In this document: one piece after another, positions 1-5,207 of the stretch
How positions within the stretch are numbered: the first letter of the stretch is position 1
How the letters are laid out: each line of letters begins with the position of its first letter
Assembly: GCA_020047885.1 (NCBI GenBank)
Contig: JAIFNF010000158.1
Location: 1 to 5,207 of the forward strand
Direction: 5' to 3'
Length of the DNA stretch: 5,207 nucleotides
From: Gammaproteobacteria bacterium
GTDB taxonomy: Bacteria; Pseudomonadota; Gammaproteobacteria; Competibacterales; Competibacteraceae
The notes under the pieces: generated by a model
Databases searched by the model: none
The model's input: only the letters and a program-made list of their open reading frames with translations
What the model was told of the DNA's origin: nothing
Made by a program: the position numbers and the translations under genes

Positions 1-291
1 AGCGCCGGGGTCGCCATTTATGAATACGGCTCACCCATGCTGCACGCCAAAGTGCTGATCGTGGATGAACAGATCGCAGCAGTCGGCAGCGCCAATTTCG
101 ACAACCGCAGCCTGACACTGAATTTTGAAGCCATGGCGGTACTGTACGATGCGGAACTGGCGGTGCAACTGGCGCGCAGTTTTGCCACTGATCTGCACGG
201 TGCCAGCCGCTACGTCAAACCCGGTCGGCGGGCGACGTTCGGTCAGCGTCTGGGCGAAGCCACTGCCCGATTACTATCGCCGTTGCTGTGA
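1..291 (+). CDS. Phospholipase D superfamily protein, cardiolipin synthase-like, C-terminal fragment
   Basis: This is the 3' end of a gene whose start lies before the window; 96 codons are visible, open from base 1 to the TGA at 289-291. The fragment carries a complete phospholipase D HKD motif: H15, K17 and D22 (fragment numbering), then G29-S30-x-N32 and the run NFDNRSLTLNFE. This spacing (HxK, four residues, D, six residues, GSxN) is the second catalytic HKD motif of bacterial cardiolipin synthases, which join two phosphatidylglycerols, or phosphatidylglycerol and another phospholipid, into cardiolipin at the inner membrane. The tail of about 60 residues, ending LLSPLL, fits the usual end of ClsA/ClsB-type enzymes. 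The first HKD motif and any membrane segments are outside the window, so the ClsA, ClsB or ClsC subtype cannot be decided, and another PLD-family transferase is possible. The family call is firm; the exact substrate is inferred. Confidence 0.9.
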   Translation, partial: SAGVAIYEYGSPMLHAKVLIVDEQIAAVGSANFDNRSLTLNFEAMAVLYDAELAVQLARSFATDLHGASRYVKPGRRATFGQRLGEATARLLSPLL

Positions 292-430
292 GATCGCCAG
301 GTACTCACCAACAGCCAGGTCCAGGTCACCGCGAAACTTAACCCGGCCAGGATCACGAACAACCCGCGCCAATGGCCTTCTCGTGTTGTTCAGGATATTG
401 CGCTCAAACTTAACACTGTCGCCAAAATGA

Positions 431-450
431 CGCCAAGATGGCGGTTATTT
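431..450 (+). terminator. Possible weak intrinsic terminator after the cardiolipin synthase-like gene
   Basis: CGCCA (431-435) pairs with TGGCG (439-443) around a three-base AGA loop, and GTTATTTC follows. A short GC-rich stem with a T-rich tail is the intrinsic terminator layout. The stem is only 5 bp, the T tract is interrupted, and it lies about 140 bases past the stop codon, so this is a weak call. Confidence 0.25.
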
Positions 451-473
451 CATGCAGATCGTAAGCGTTCACA

Positions 474-496
474 TCCCCCCTTTGCTAAAGGGGGGA
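474..496. repeat. Palindromic C6T3/A3G6 intergenic repeat (hairpin)
   Basis: TCCCCCCTTT (474-483) and AAAGGGGGGA (487-496) form a perfect 10-bp stem with the loop GCT. No T tract follows, so it is not a standard terminator. Palindromes of this form (CCCCCTTT, a few bases, AAAGGGGG) recur between genes in many environmental bacteria. That it belongs to such a dispersed family is general knowledge; only one copy is visible here. It lies in the probable leader or promoter region of the large secreted-protein gene, 85 bases before its start, so it could form in either DNA or RNA. Confidence 0.75.
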
Positions 497-565
497 CTGA
501 GCAGTTACCTGTTTGAACCCTTTGTTTATTTTGTAAACCGTTCTAAACTGTACTCATCTTTAACA

Positions 566-572
566 GAGAGGG
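566..572 (+). promoter_or_regulatory. Ribosome binding site that decides the start of the large gene
   Basis: The purine run GAGAGGG (566-572) is a good Shine-Dalgarno match. It directly touches an ATG at 573, leaving no spacer, but sits 9 bases before an in-frame ATG at 582, a normal distance. The start at 582 is therefore preferred. It removes three residues (MYL) and leaves a conventional signal peptide beginning MTRSIRF. Confidence 0.6.
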
Positions 573-581
573 ATGTATCTG

Positions 582-3500
582 ATGACGCGCTCAATACGGT
601 TTTTGTTCATCGGGTTGACTTTGTTGTGGTCGCTGGTGCTGATGGTACCTCGTCCGGCCTTGGCGGCGTTCGAGACGACTACCGCCGATACGATCAGTTG
701 GTTCTATGCGGCGGCGTTCGGTCGCACCCCGGTGCCGAACTCGAGCTTGCCGGATTATGGCGACCTGAACGGTCTGATCTTCTGGACGGATGCGTATCTG
801 GCGGATGAGGGGAGCTTCGCCGGGGAGATGTACGCGATGGCCGATTTCTTCGCGTCCAGCGCCGAGTTCCAAGCGAATTATCCGGGGAACTTGTCGAATG
901 CGGCATTCGTGACGGCGCTGTACAGCAACATGTTGAACCGGGAACCGGACACAGCGGGGTTTGATTACTGGGTCGGGCGCTTGAATGCAGGTGCTTCACG
1001 GGGGACGGTGTTGGCGGATTTCGCCAATTCGGCGGAAAACCAAGACAGCAATCCGGCCCGGAAGGCGGCGCTGGAATCGTTCATTGTGTTCATTGCGGCC
1101 GATGCAAACGGTACGATTACGCCGACCGAAGCGGGGCTCTGGCTAGCGGCGAATCCCGATCTCGATGGGGCGATCATTGATGGCGGGTCAAATGTCTTGA
1201 CCGATCTGTACCCACGCATTGACTTTCTCAGTGACCAAACGCTGCTGTTCAATGGCATCGGTCAGAGCGCGAATCTTCAAGTGCGCGTCTTCGATGCCGC
1301 CGGTCAAGAAGTCCCGAATGCCCAAGTGAGTTGGTCGTCGTCAACGCCGGAGACGGTGGCGGTGGCGTCTACGGGTGGGTTGAGCGCCAAGGTGGATACG
1401 TTAGCCAACTGGAGCGGTCCGATCACACTGACGGCGACGTATGCGCCGCTAAATCTTAGCGCCCAGGCTTTGGCGGTGATGGCCACGCTGGCCCCGGAGA
1501 CGGTGTTAGCCAGCAGTTCAGTGGTAACCACCATTGATGGTGACCGGGGGGCGCAACACCAGATCATCTTAGCGCGTACAGCGGAGACCGAACGGTTGCA
1601 GGTGGGCAAGATTCTGGTCACTGGTGATCAAGCGGGAGTCATGGTGCGGATTCTTCAGATCACGCTTGAGGCGGATCGGGTGATTTTATTGGTGGAACCC
1701 GCTGCGATTACTGAAGCGTTCAAGGATTTGGATCTCGTGGTTGAGGGGGAACCGGTGCGGGTGACAATAGATGCCACTCCACAGGGTGCCACGGTCACGA
1801 TCCGCTCGCGGGACGGACAACGGCAACTGGCGCGTCAAGTATTACCTCAGTCTTCAGTGCTAGAACTACTAAAATGCACGAGAGAGCTGAGATTGGGCCA
1901 GGATATGAGTGTTTCCGGGTTGACCTTAGAGAGTATATTAACTCCCCGGGCGGGACCGATCGTTAAGGACAATGAGCTGGTCGGTTTTATCGTCATGCTC
2001 GAAGGTAGTTTGGGCATCAAGGCCGGATTGACAGTGACCCCGTCAGTCAACGCCACATTTTCAGGAGAGTGCAAAGCCACACTGCCTGGAGTCCCGTTGC
2101 CGTCAGTGCCGATCGGCGTTTTCGGGACAGGCGCTTTTACATTGACCCCTGAAATAGGTATTAATCTCACCGTCAATTCCGGGCGAAGCATGGTTTATTT
2201 TGGTTCGTCTCTGGAGAGAAAATGGTCTTTCAAGGCGGGAATGCGTTACACCTCTACGGGGGGCTGGGAGTCCATTAGTGAATCGTCCGTCTCCGGTGAC
2301 TCCACCATTAAAACGCCCGGAAAGAACGAATTGACTGTGAAGGCTGGCCTATTTGTCAAGCTCAGAAGTGGTTTAAGTTTCGCCTTAGGTCGAGGGCCTT
2401 TTTCGGTAGGAATTCTGGACATTGATTTCCTGAATCTCAGCGGTGGACCCTACGTTCAATTCAGTCTCCCATATCCGACGGAATTCATTGAGCAGGCCTA
2501 TGCCGGTCCTACAGCAGAACTCGGCGTCGAAGCCAAAGCCAGCGCTCAACTCAAATATGCCATTTTCGAGGGCACGATTTCCAAATACCTGCCCTTTAAG
2601 TTGACATTTGGAAGTGATTGGAGTTTCGACGTTTTTTCTGAGCAAATGGTGATTTGGAATACCCCCAAACCCACCGGTAGCGTGACGTGTATTCCTGGCT
2701 GTAGCACCTTACCTACGGACGGCACGGGGAGCATCACGTTCAAGGCGCAAGCCGATACCGTGGCGACGGGGCGCGTTGAATTCTGGGCCAGCAAAAATGG
2801 CACTTCCAAGTTGATTAAACTGGCCGAAGCGCCTTTTACGGGTGGGCAAGGCCAAGTAACCATCGCTTCCAGTGTGTTGGGTGAAGCCTATGATAAGGAT
2901 GCTTATCCCATTTATTTGCGTTTGAAATTGGATGATGCCCTGTATGAGTTTACCCAGGTGCTTCCTCTGGCTTCTGAGGGGTCCATCGGTGTGCTCTTGA
3001 TAGGCGGCGAAGACCAAAACTACGTCGGCCAGTCCGAATTTTGTTTCTCGGCAACCGCGAATTACGGGGCCAGAGGGAGTTGTGGCCAGTGCGCCACCGG
3101 CGCTACTTCGGCAACCTTGCAAAGTACCGGCGTCTTGACGATTAACAGGTCTCGCTTTCATTACGAAGTGACATGGGACGCATTGGGCAACTGCACGGCA
3201 GCGGGCGTGACCCTGAGGAGTCCACATCTGATCACCGGATCCGCAGCCAGCGGTAGCCTTTCTGCCTCCCGTAACATCACCTCGAACGATGGCACTGTGT
3301 TAGGCAATCTTGTTTTTAGCGGCAGTTACAACGCTACCTCCATGACTGCATCGGGTTCCACGAGCTATACGCAGCAATTATCCAGTGGACGGTTCATGAC
3401 GGTTTCCTTATCGGACAACATTGTGCTTCAGCGTTCTACCGTAGGATTGGAAGCAATGCCAACATCGGCAGACGGGCTAATGCCGACCCTGCGTAGCTTG

Positions 3501-4454
3501 ATCAACGATGCTCAAGCCTCTTTGAGCAGTCCGCAAACCAGCGCCGATGGTCGCGTGATCGTCTTCGCCACTGATGCGGCTCTGCTGCCCGAGGATAACA
3601 ATGGCGTTTCGGACATCTACCGCTTCACCGTCGCCAAGGGTCAACTCCAGCGCCTGAGCCTGGGTTGGGACGGTCAACCGGCCAATGCCGCCAGCCACAG
3701 CCCGCGCCTCGATGCTTCCGGGCAACGGGTCGTGTTCCTCTCGGCGGCCACCAACCTGACGCCGGGCCTGCCGGGTACCGCTGACCAACTCTATCTCCAC
3801 GACGAGCAGATCGGGGGCCTCCTCCGCCTGAGCGAAACGCCCAGCGGCGAACCCGCCGATGCCGCGATCACCCATCCGCTGATTGACGCGGCGGGTCAAC
3901 AGGTCGTTTACCGCAGCACCGCCCATAACCTGGCGGACGGACCGGGCCTGTACCGGTATGACCTGCGCTCTGGTCTGCGCCAACCCATCGCCGTTGACGA
4001 ACAGGGTCAACCCGATCCACGCGCTGATGTTCCAGCAGCCGACGCGGCTCTGGCGCTCATCGCCTACCAGCGACCCGTCGCCAATGGTCTGGGCGCGGAA
4101 TCCACGCAGGTCTATCTCTACGACCCCGCGAAATCCGCGGCTTTGCAGGTTAGTGAGTTCTTCGATGGCACCGGTCAATCGGTTGCTGGATGCTGCGCCA
4201 GCGTCAGCCCGGACGGCGGTTATCTGGCCTGGCGGGAAACCACTGCGGATGGCGAACGGCGCTTGATCCTGATGGAACGGGCCAGCGGGCGGAGGATGAC
4301 CCAACCTTGGCCGCAAGTTGAAGCCTTGGCCGAGCAAGCACCGGTGTTCCGTAACGACAACCGTGAATTGTGGTGGGTTGCCCCGCTGCAAAGGCCGGGG
4401 AGCGAACCGGTGTTGCAACGGATGCAAAACCCGCTGATGGAGGCGGCGCGGTAA
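582..4454 (+). CDS. Large secreted multidomain protein: DUF4214, Ig-like, beta-rich middle, C-terminal PD40/TolB-like propeller
   Basis: The protein has 1290 residues counted from the ATG at 582 (1293 from 573). Residues 1-28 are a Sec signal peptide: an R-containing n-region, a hydrophobic core, and PRPALA before a probable cleavage site. No LPXTG, lipobox or late membrane helix is seen, so it should be released to the periplasm or outside. Residues about 38-160 match DUF4214, with two helical repeats holding FYAAAFGR (from F41) and FVTALYSNMLNREPDTAGFD (from F109). About 210-301 is a bacterial Ig-like domain (VSWSSSTPETVAV). About 302-700 is beta-rich and unassigned. About 700-975 carries six of the ten cysteines. 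Residues 985-1290 hold six blade-like repeats of the PD40/TolB type (SADGRVIVF, LDASGQRVVF, IDAAGQQVVY, VSPDGGYLAW). Such proteins usually act in surface binding or assembly. No catalytic motif was found, and the function is unknown. Antisense frames of up to 316 codons inside this gene are shadows. Confidence 0.9.
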   Translation: MTRSIRFLFIGLTLLWSLVLMVPRPALAAFETTTADTISWFYAAAFGRTPVPNSSLPDYGDLNGLIFWTDAYLADEGSFAGEMYAMADFFASSAEFQANYPGNLSNAAFVTALYSNMLNREPDTAGFDYWVGRLNAGASRGTVLADFANSAENQDSNPARKAALESFIVFIAADANGTITPTEAGLWLAANPDLDGAIIDGGSNVLTDLYPRIDFLSDQTLLFNGIGQSANLQVRVFDAAGQEVPNAQVSWSSSTPETVAVASTGGLSAKVDTLANWSGPITLTATYAPLNLSAQALAVMATLAPETVLASSSVVTTIDGDRGAQHQIILARTAETERLQVGKILVTGDQAGVMVRILQITLEADRVILLVEPAAITEAFKDLDLVVEGEPVRVTIDATPQGATVTIRSRDGQRQLARQVLPQSSVLELLKCTRELRLGQDMSVSGLTLESILTPRAGPIVKDNELVGFIVMLEGSLGIKAGLTVTPSVNATFSGECKATLPGVPLPSVPIGVFGTGAFTLTPEIGINLTVNSGRSMVYFGSSLERKWSFKAGMRYTSTGGWESISESSVSGDSTIKTPGKNELTVKAGLFVKLRSGLSFALGRGPFSVGILDIDFLNLSGGPYVQFSLPYPTEFIEQAYAGPTAELGVEAKASAQLKYAIFEGTISKYLPFKLTFGSDWSFDVFSEQMVIWNTPKPTGSVTCIPGCSTLPTDGTGSITFKAQADTVATGRVEFWASKNGTSKLIKLAEAPFTGGQGQVTIASSVLGEAYDKDAYPIYLRLKLDDALYEFTQVLPLASEGSIGVLLIGGEDQNYVGQSEFCFSATANYGARGSCGQCATGATSATLQSTGVLTINRSRFHYEVTWDALGNCTAAGVTLRSPHLITGSAASGSLSASRNITSNDGTVLGNLVFSGSYNATSMTASGSTSYTQQLSSGRFMTVSLSDNIVLQRSTVGLEAMPTSADGLMPTLRSLINDAQASLSSPQTSADGRVIVFATDAALLPEDNNGVSDIYRFTVAKGQLQRLSLGWDGQPANAASHSPRLDASGQRVVFLSAATNLTPGLPGTADQLYLHDEQIGGLLRLSETPSGEPADAAITHPLIDAAGQQVVYRSTAHNLADGPGLYRYDLRSGLRQPIAVDEQGQPDPRADVPAADAALALIAYQRPVANGLGAESTQVYLYDPAKSAALQVSEFFDGTGQSVAGCCASVSPDGGYLAWRETTADGERRLILMERASGRRMTQPWPQVEALAEQAPVFRNDNRELWWVAPLQRPGSEPVLQRMQNPLMEAAR

Positions 4455-4467
4455 GCGGCAATCAATC

Positions 4468-4498
4468 GGCGGGTTACGGGCTGTCGCCCTAACCCGCC
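4468..4498. repeat. REP-like palindrome downstream of the large gene
   Basis: GGCGGGTTA (4468-4476) pairs with TAACCCGCC (4490-4498), and inside it GGGC (4478-4481) pairs with GCCC (4486-4489) around the loop TGTC, leaving one bulged C at 4477. This gives 13 base pairs. It starts 13 bases after the stop codon. No T run follows (CTACGTCTACC), so it is a poor intrinsic terminator. It resembles the GGCGGGTTA/TAACCCGCC palindromes found between genes in many proteobacteria. It may protect the 3' end of the long mRNA or slow transcription into the toxin-antitoxin operon; those roles are inference. Confidence 0.7.
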
Positions 4499-4514
4499 CT
4501 ACGTCTACCTTTCC

Positions 4515-4531
4515 GGGAACCCAACATTTTA
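4515..4531. repeat. Half-site of the repeat that also ends the toxin-antitoxin operon
   Basis: The bases GGGAACCCAACATTTTA share an 11-base identical core, AACCCAACATT (4518-4528), with the right arm and flank of the hairpin after the toxin gene (5085-5095). No matching left arm (GTTGGGTT) is found upstream, so this copy cannot form the hairpin. The two copies sit on either side of the toxin-antitoxin operon in the same orientation. The left copy may be a remnant of a full palindrome. Confidence 0.5.
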
Positions 4532-4552
4532 TTTTTAACCCAAAGGCTTACT

Positions 4553-4557
4553 AAGGA
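4553..4557 (+). promoter_or_regulatory. Ribosome binding site of the antitoxin gene
   Basis: AAGGA ends 6 bases before the ATG at 4564, a good Shine-Dalgarno match and spacing. The AT-rich stretch just upstream (4526-4540) is the likely promoter and autoregulation site, because operons of this type normally bind their own antitoxin there. I cannot name a firm -35/-10 pair. A tiny inverted repeat, TTCC-G-GGAA, lies at 4511-4519. Confidence 0.55.
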
Positions 4558-4563
4558 TCTATC

Positions 4564-4779
4564 ATGCTTGAAATTGAATATATGACTGATAAAAATGGGC
4601 AACCTAAAGCTGTCGTTATTCCGATAGAACTTTGGAGACAATTACTGCCTGACAAAGACCTGTCTTTTGAAGAATTATCCGAAAAAATAGAAAATTACTG
4701 TCTTAATAATGCAATGAACGAGGCTCAACACACCCCATTATTGAGTCGTGAGGAGGCTTTGAGATACTTAGAGGAATAG
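4564..4779 (+). CDS. Probable type II antitoxin, Phd/RelB-like
   Basis: A 71-residue acidic protein, the right size for a type II antitoxin. The N-terminal part (MLEIEYMTDKNGQPKAVVIPIELWRQLLP, residues 1-29) predicts beta strands and a helix, with the VVIPIELW segment typical of Phd/YefM/RelB-like DNA-binding antitoxins. Residues 30-71 are charged and mostly helical (FEELSEKIENY, SREEALRYLEE), as expected of the segment that wraps around and blocks a RelE/ParE toxin. Its stop lies 5 bases before the toxin start, and its last codons hold the toxin's ribosome binding site, so the two are surely cotranscribed and translationally linked. By analogy with the family it should repress its own promoter together with the toxin. 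Codons are AT-rich (aaa, aat, tta), unlike the end of the preceding large gene, which suggests acquisition by transfer. The exact antitoxin family is uncertain; the antitoxin role rests largely on the neighbour. Confidence 0.75.
   Translation: MLEIEYMTDKNGQPKAVVIPIELWRQLLPDKDLSFEELSEKIENYCLNNAMNEAQHTPLLSREEALRYLEE
4771..4776 (+). promoter_or_regulatory. Ribosome binding site of the toxin gene inside the antitoxin's last codons
   Basis: GAGGAA, encoding the last two antitoxin residues (Glu-Glu), lies 8 bases before the toxin ATG at 4785. The overlap allows coupled translation, the usual way to keep antitoxin production ahead of toxin. Confidence 0.6.
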
Positions 4780-4784
4780 TCAAG

Positions 4785-5054
4785 ATGGAAACTCAGTATC
4801 GACAATCCTTTCTTCGAGATATGAAAAGGTTGAAGAGCCAAGCTATTTATACCCCGATATTCACACTTGCTTTTACGCTCTTACCCGCAGCAAGCTCTCT
4901 GAGAGAAATTGCTGATGTAAAACCCATGACCGGTTACCCAAATCGTTATCGCATCCGCATTGGCAATTATCGTATAGGGATCGAACTACAAGGTCATACG
5001 GTTGAAATGATGCGCGTCCTCCATCGCCGGGAATTCTACCGCTATTTTCCGTAG
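4785..5054 (+). CDS. RelE/ParE-family toxin of a type II toxin-antitoxin system
   Basis: An 89-residue basic protein of the usual RelE/ParE length. Its second half carries the family pattern: LREIADVKPMTGYPNRYRIR (residues 39-58), then GNYRIGIELQG (60-70), then the terminal strand VEMMRVLHRREFYRYFP (73-89). The 'YRIRIGxYRIG' strand pair and the 'RVLHRRExYRYFP' end are the hallmarks of the RelE/StbE-like branch of the ParE_toxin superfamily. R77, H80, R81, R82, Y85 and Y87 lie where RelE enzymes keep their basic and tyrosine active-site residues, so ribosome-dependent mRNA cleavage is more likely than gyrase poisoning; this is inference. The N-terminal helix (residues 1-20) is basic and typical. 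Residues 21-38 (IYTPIFTLAFTLLPAASS) are unusually hydrophobic. The gene is intact, follows the antitoxin after 5 bases, and ends before a palindrome. Confidence 0.88.
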   Translation: METQYRQSFLRDMKRLKSQAIYTPIFTLAFTLLPAASSLREIADVKPMTGYPNRYRIRIGNYRIGIELQGHTVEMMRVLHRREFYRYFP

Positions 5055-5062
5055 CTCCGTCG

Positions 5063-5092
5063 GTTGGGTTGCCGTCCTTTTGGCAACCCAAC
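5063..5092. repeat. Perfect 11-bp palindrome after the toxin gene, possible terminator
   Basis: GTTGGGTTGCC (5063-5073) pairs perfectly with GGCAACCCAAC (5082-5092) around an 8-base loop, GTCCTTTT. It begins 8 bases after the toxin stop. ATTCTTAG follows, not a real T tract, so termination would be weak unless helped. The GTTGGGTT/AACCCAAC form resembles dispersed intergenic palindromes of gammaproteobacteria. The right arm with its flank is the same as the half-site at 4515-4531. Confidence 0.7.
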
Positions 5093-5124
5093 ATTCTTAG
5101 CAACAAATGCTGAGATGCAAATTT

Positions 5125-5207
5125 ATGAAGCAGGTTAAGTCAGAAATGGCGGACGAACTTCGCCCTGAATATAAAAGGTCAGACTTCGGGGAAATTGTGC
5201 GTGGCAA
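5125..5207 (+). CDS. N-terminal fragment of a small conserved protein, possibly an antitoxin
   Basis: The frame is open from the ATG at 5125 to the window end, giving MKQVKSEMADELRPEYKRSD and then FGEIVRGK. The pattern 'M-x-x-E-[LM]-R-x-E-Y ... F ... -x-RGK' matches the start of small uncharacterised proteins (often ending the motif 'EYDFSxxxRGKY') that commonly precede PIN-domain or RelE-type toxins. The antitoxin role is therefore a reasonable guess from recall of the motif and from the adjacent toxin-antitoxin pair, not something the fragment proves. An in-frame ATG at 5107 would add MLRCKF, but no ribosome binding site precedes it. A weak GAG at 5112-5114 sits 10 bases before 5125, so 5125 is preferred. 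An in-frame TAG at 5098-5100 closes the frame upstream. Confidence 0.6.
   Translation, partial: MKQVKSEMADELRPEYKRSDFGEIVRG

Larger units (their letters stand above)
292..581. other. Intergenic region between the cardiolipin synthase-like gene and the large secreted-protein gene
   Basis: I see no convincing gene in these 290 bases. The frame after the upstream TGA happens to stay open for about 70 codons, but it runs through the C6T3/A3G6 palindrome and has no start signal or recognisable protein. Visible items are a tandem CCAGGT pair near 315-326, a 9-base direct repeat AAACTTAAC at 334-342 and 406-414, a weak hairpin at 431-443, the strong palindrome at 474-496, and an AT-rich stretch at about 511-560 that probably carries the promoter of the downstream gene. 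No convincing -35/-10 pair stands out there. TTGAAC at 513 and TAAACT at 544 are separate weak matches with poor mutual spacing. Confidence 0.6.

Noticed and set aside
240..387. Short antisense frame encoding a hydrophobic peptide (GLFVILAGLSFAVTWTWLLV)
   Set aside because: It looks like a membrane helix but lacks a good start and ribosome binding site, partly overlaps the 3' end of the upstream gene, and is only about 50 codons long. It is kept only as a curiosity.
334..414. Direct repeat AAACTTAAC (334-342 and 406-414)
   Set aside because: It is only 9 bases and two copies without further symmetry, which can occur by chance. It is not enough to call a CRISPR, iteron or operator.
292..512. 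Open frame continuing after the cardiolipin synthase TGA, suggesting readthrough or a broken longer gene
   Set aside because: The cardiolipin-synthase-like protein already ends in a typical way (LLSPLL). The extension crosses a palindromic repeat and resembles no known domain, so the open frame is probably chance.
452..808. 118-codon + strand frame overlapping the start of the large gene
   Set aside because: It runs through the palindrome and then out of frame through the signal peptide and DUF4214 coding region. No ribosome binding site or protein family supports it.
2709..3227. Antisense open frame (172 codons) on the - strand
   Set aside because: It is opposite the large secreted-protein gene, has no recognisable domain, and I see no evidence supporting it over the + strand frame.
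3477..4427. Long antisense open frame (316 codons) on the - strand
   Set aside because: It lies wholly opposite the GC-rich propeller region, where long antisense frames arise by chance from codon bias. Its translation is Arg/Gly/Gln-rich without a recognisable domain, while the + strand shows clear blade motifs.

Overview
The window looks like part of a moderately GC-rich gammaproteobacterial chromosome. The evidence is circumstantial: a cardiolipin-synthase-type phospholipase D end, a Sec-exported multidomain protein, a RelE/ParE-type toxin-antitoxin pair, and short palindromic intergenic repeats of the kind scattered through environmental gammaproteobacterial genomes. The Competibacter/Contendobacter group is a guess from the style of these repeats and is not demonstrated.

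Layout, all on the + strand. (1) Bases 1-291 are the last 96 codons of a phospholipase D superfamily gene, with the complete second HKD motif. (2) Bases 292-581 are noncoding and hold a weak possible terminator, a strong C6T3/A3G6 palindrome and a ribosome binding site. (3) Bases 582-4454 are one very large gene for a secreted 1290-residue protein. In order it has a signal peptide, a DUF4214 domain, a bacterial Ig-like domain, a long beta-rich part I cannot assign, a cysteine-bearing region, and a C-terminal six-bladed TolB/PD40-like propeller. Codon use changes along the gene: the middle is AT-richer and the propeller strongly GC-rich, which suggests assembly from parts of different origin. 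(4) Bases 4455-4563 hold a REP-like hairpin and a half-site of another repeat. (5) Bases 4564-5054 are a compact AT-rich toxin-antitoxin operon, antitoxin first and RelE/ParE-family toxin second. (6) Bases 5063-5092 are a perfect 11-bp hairpin whose right arm repeats the half-site lying in front of the operon. (7) From base 5125 to the end is the start of another small gene, probably the first gene of a second toxin-antitoxin-like pair.

The cardiolipin-synthase-like gene and the large secreted protein are each separated from their neighbours by repeats and show no operon link. The 3' third looks like a small accessory region where toxin-antitoxin genes have collected between palindromic repeats. 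The least explained item is the large secreted protein, above all its central region and its domain combination.
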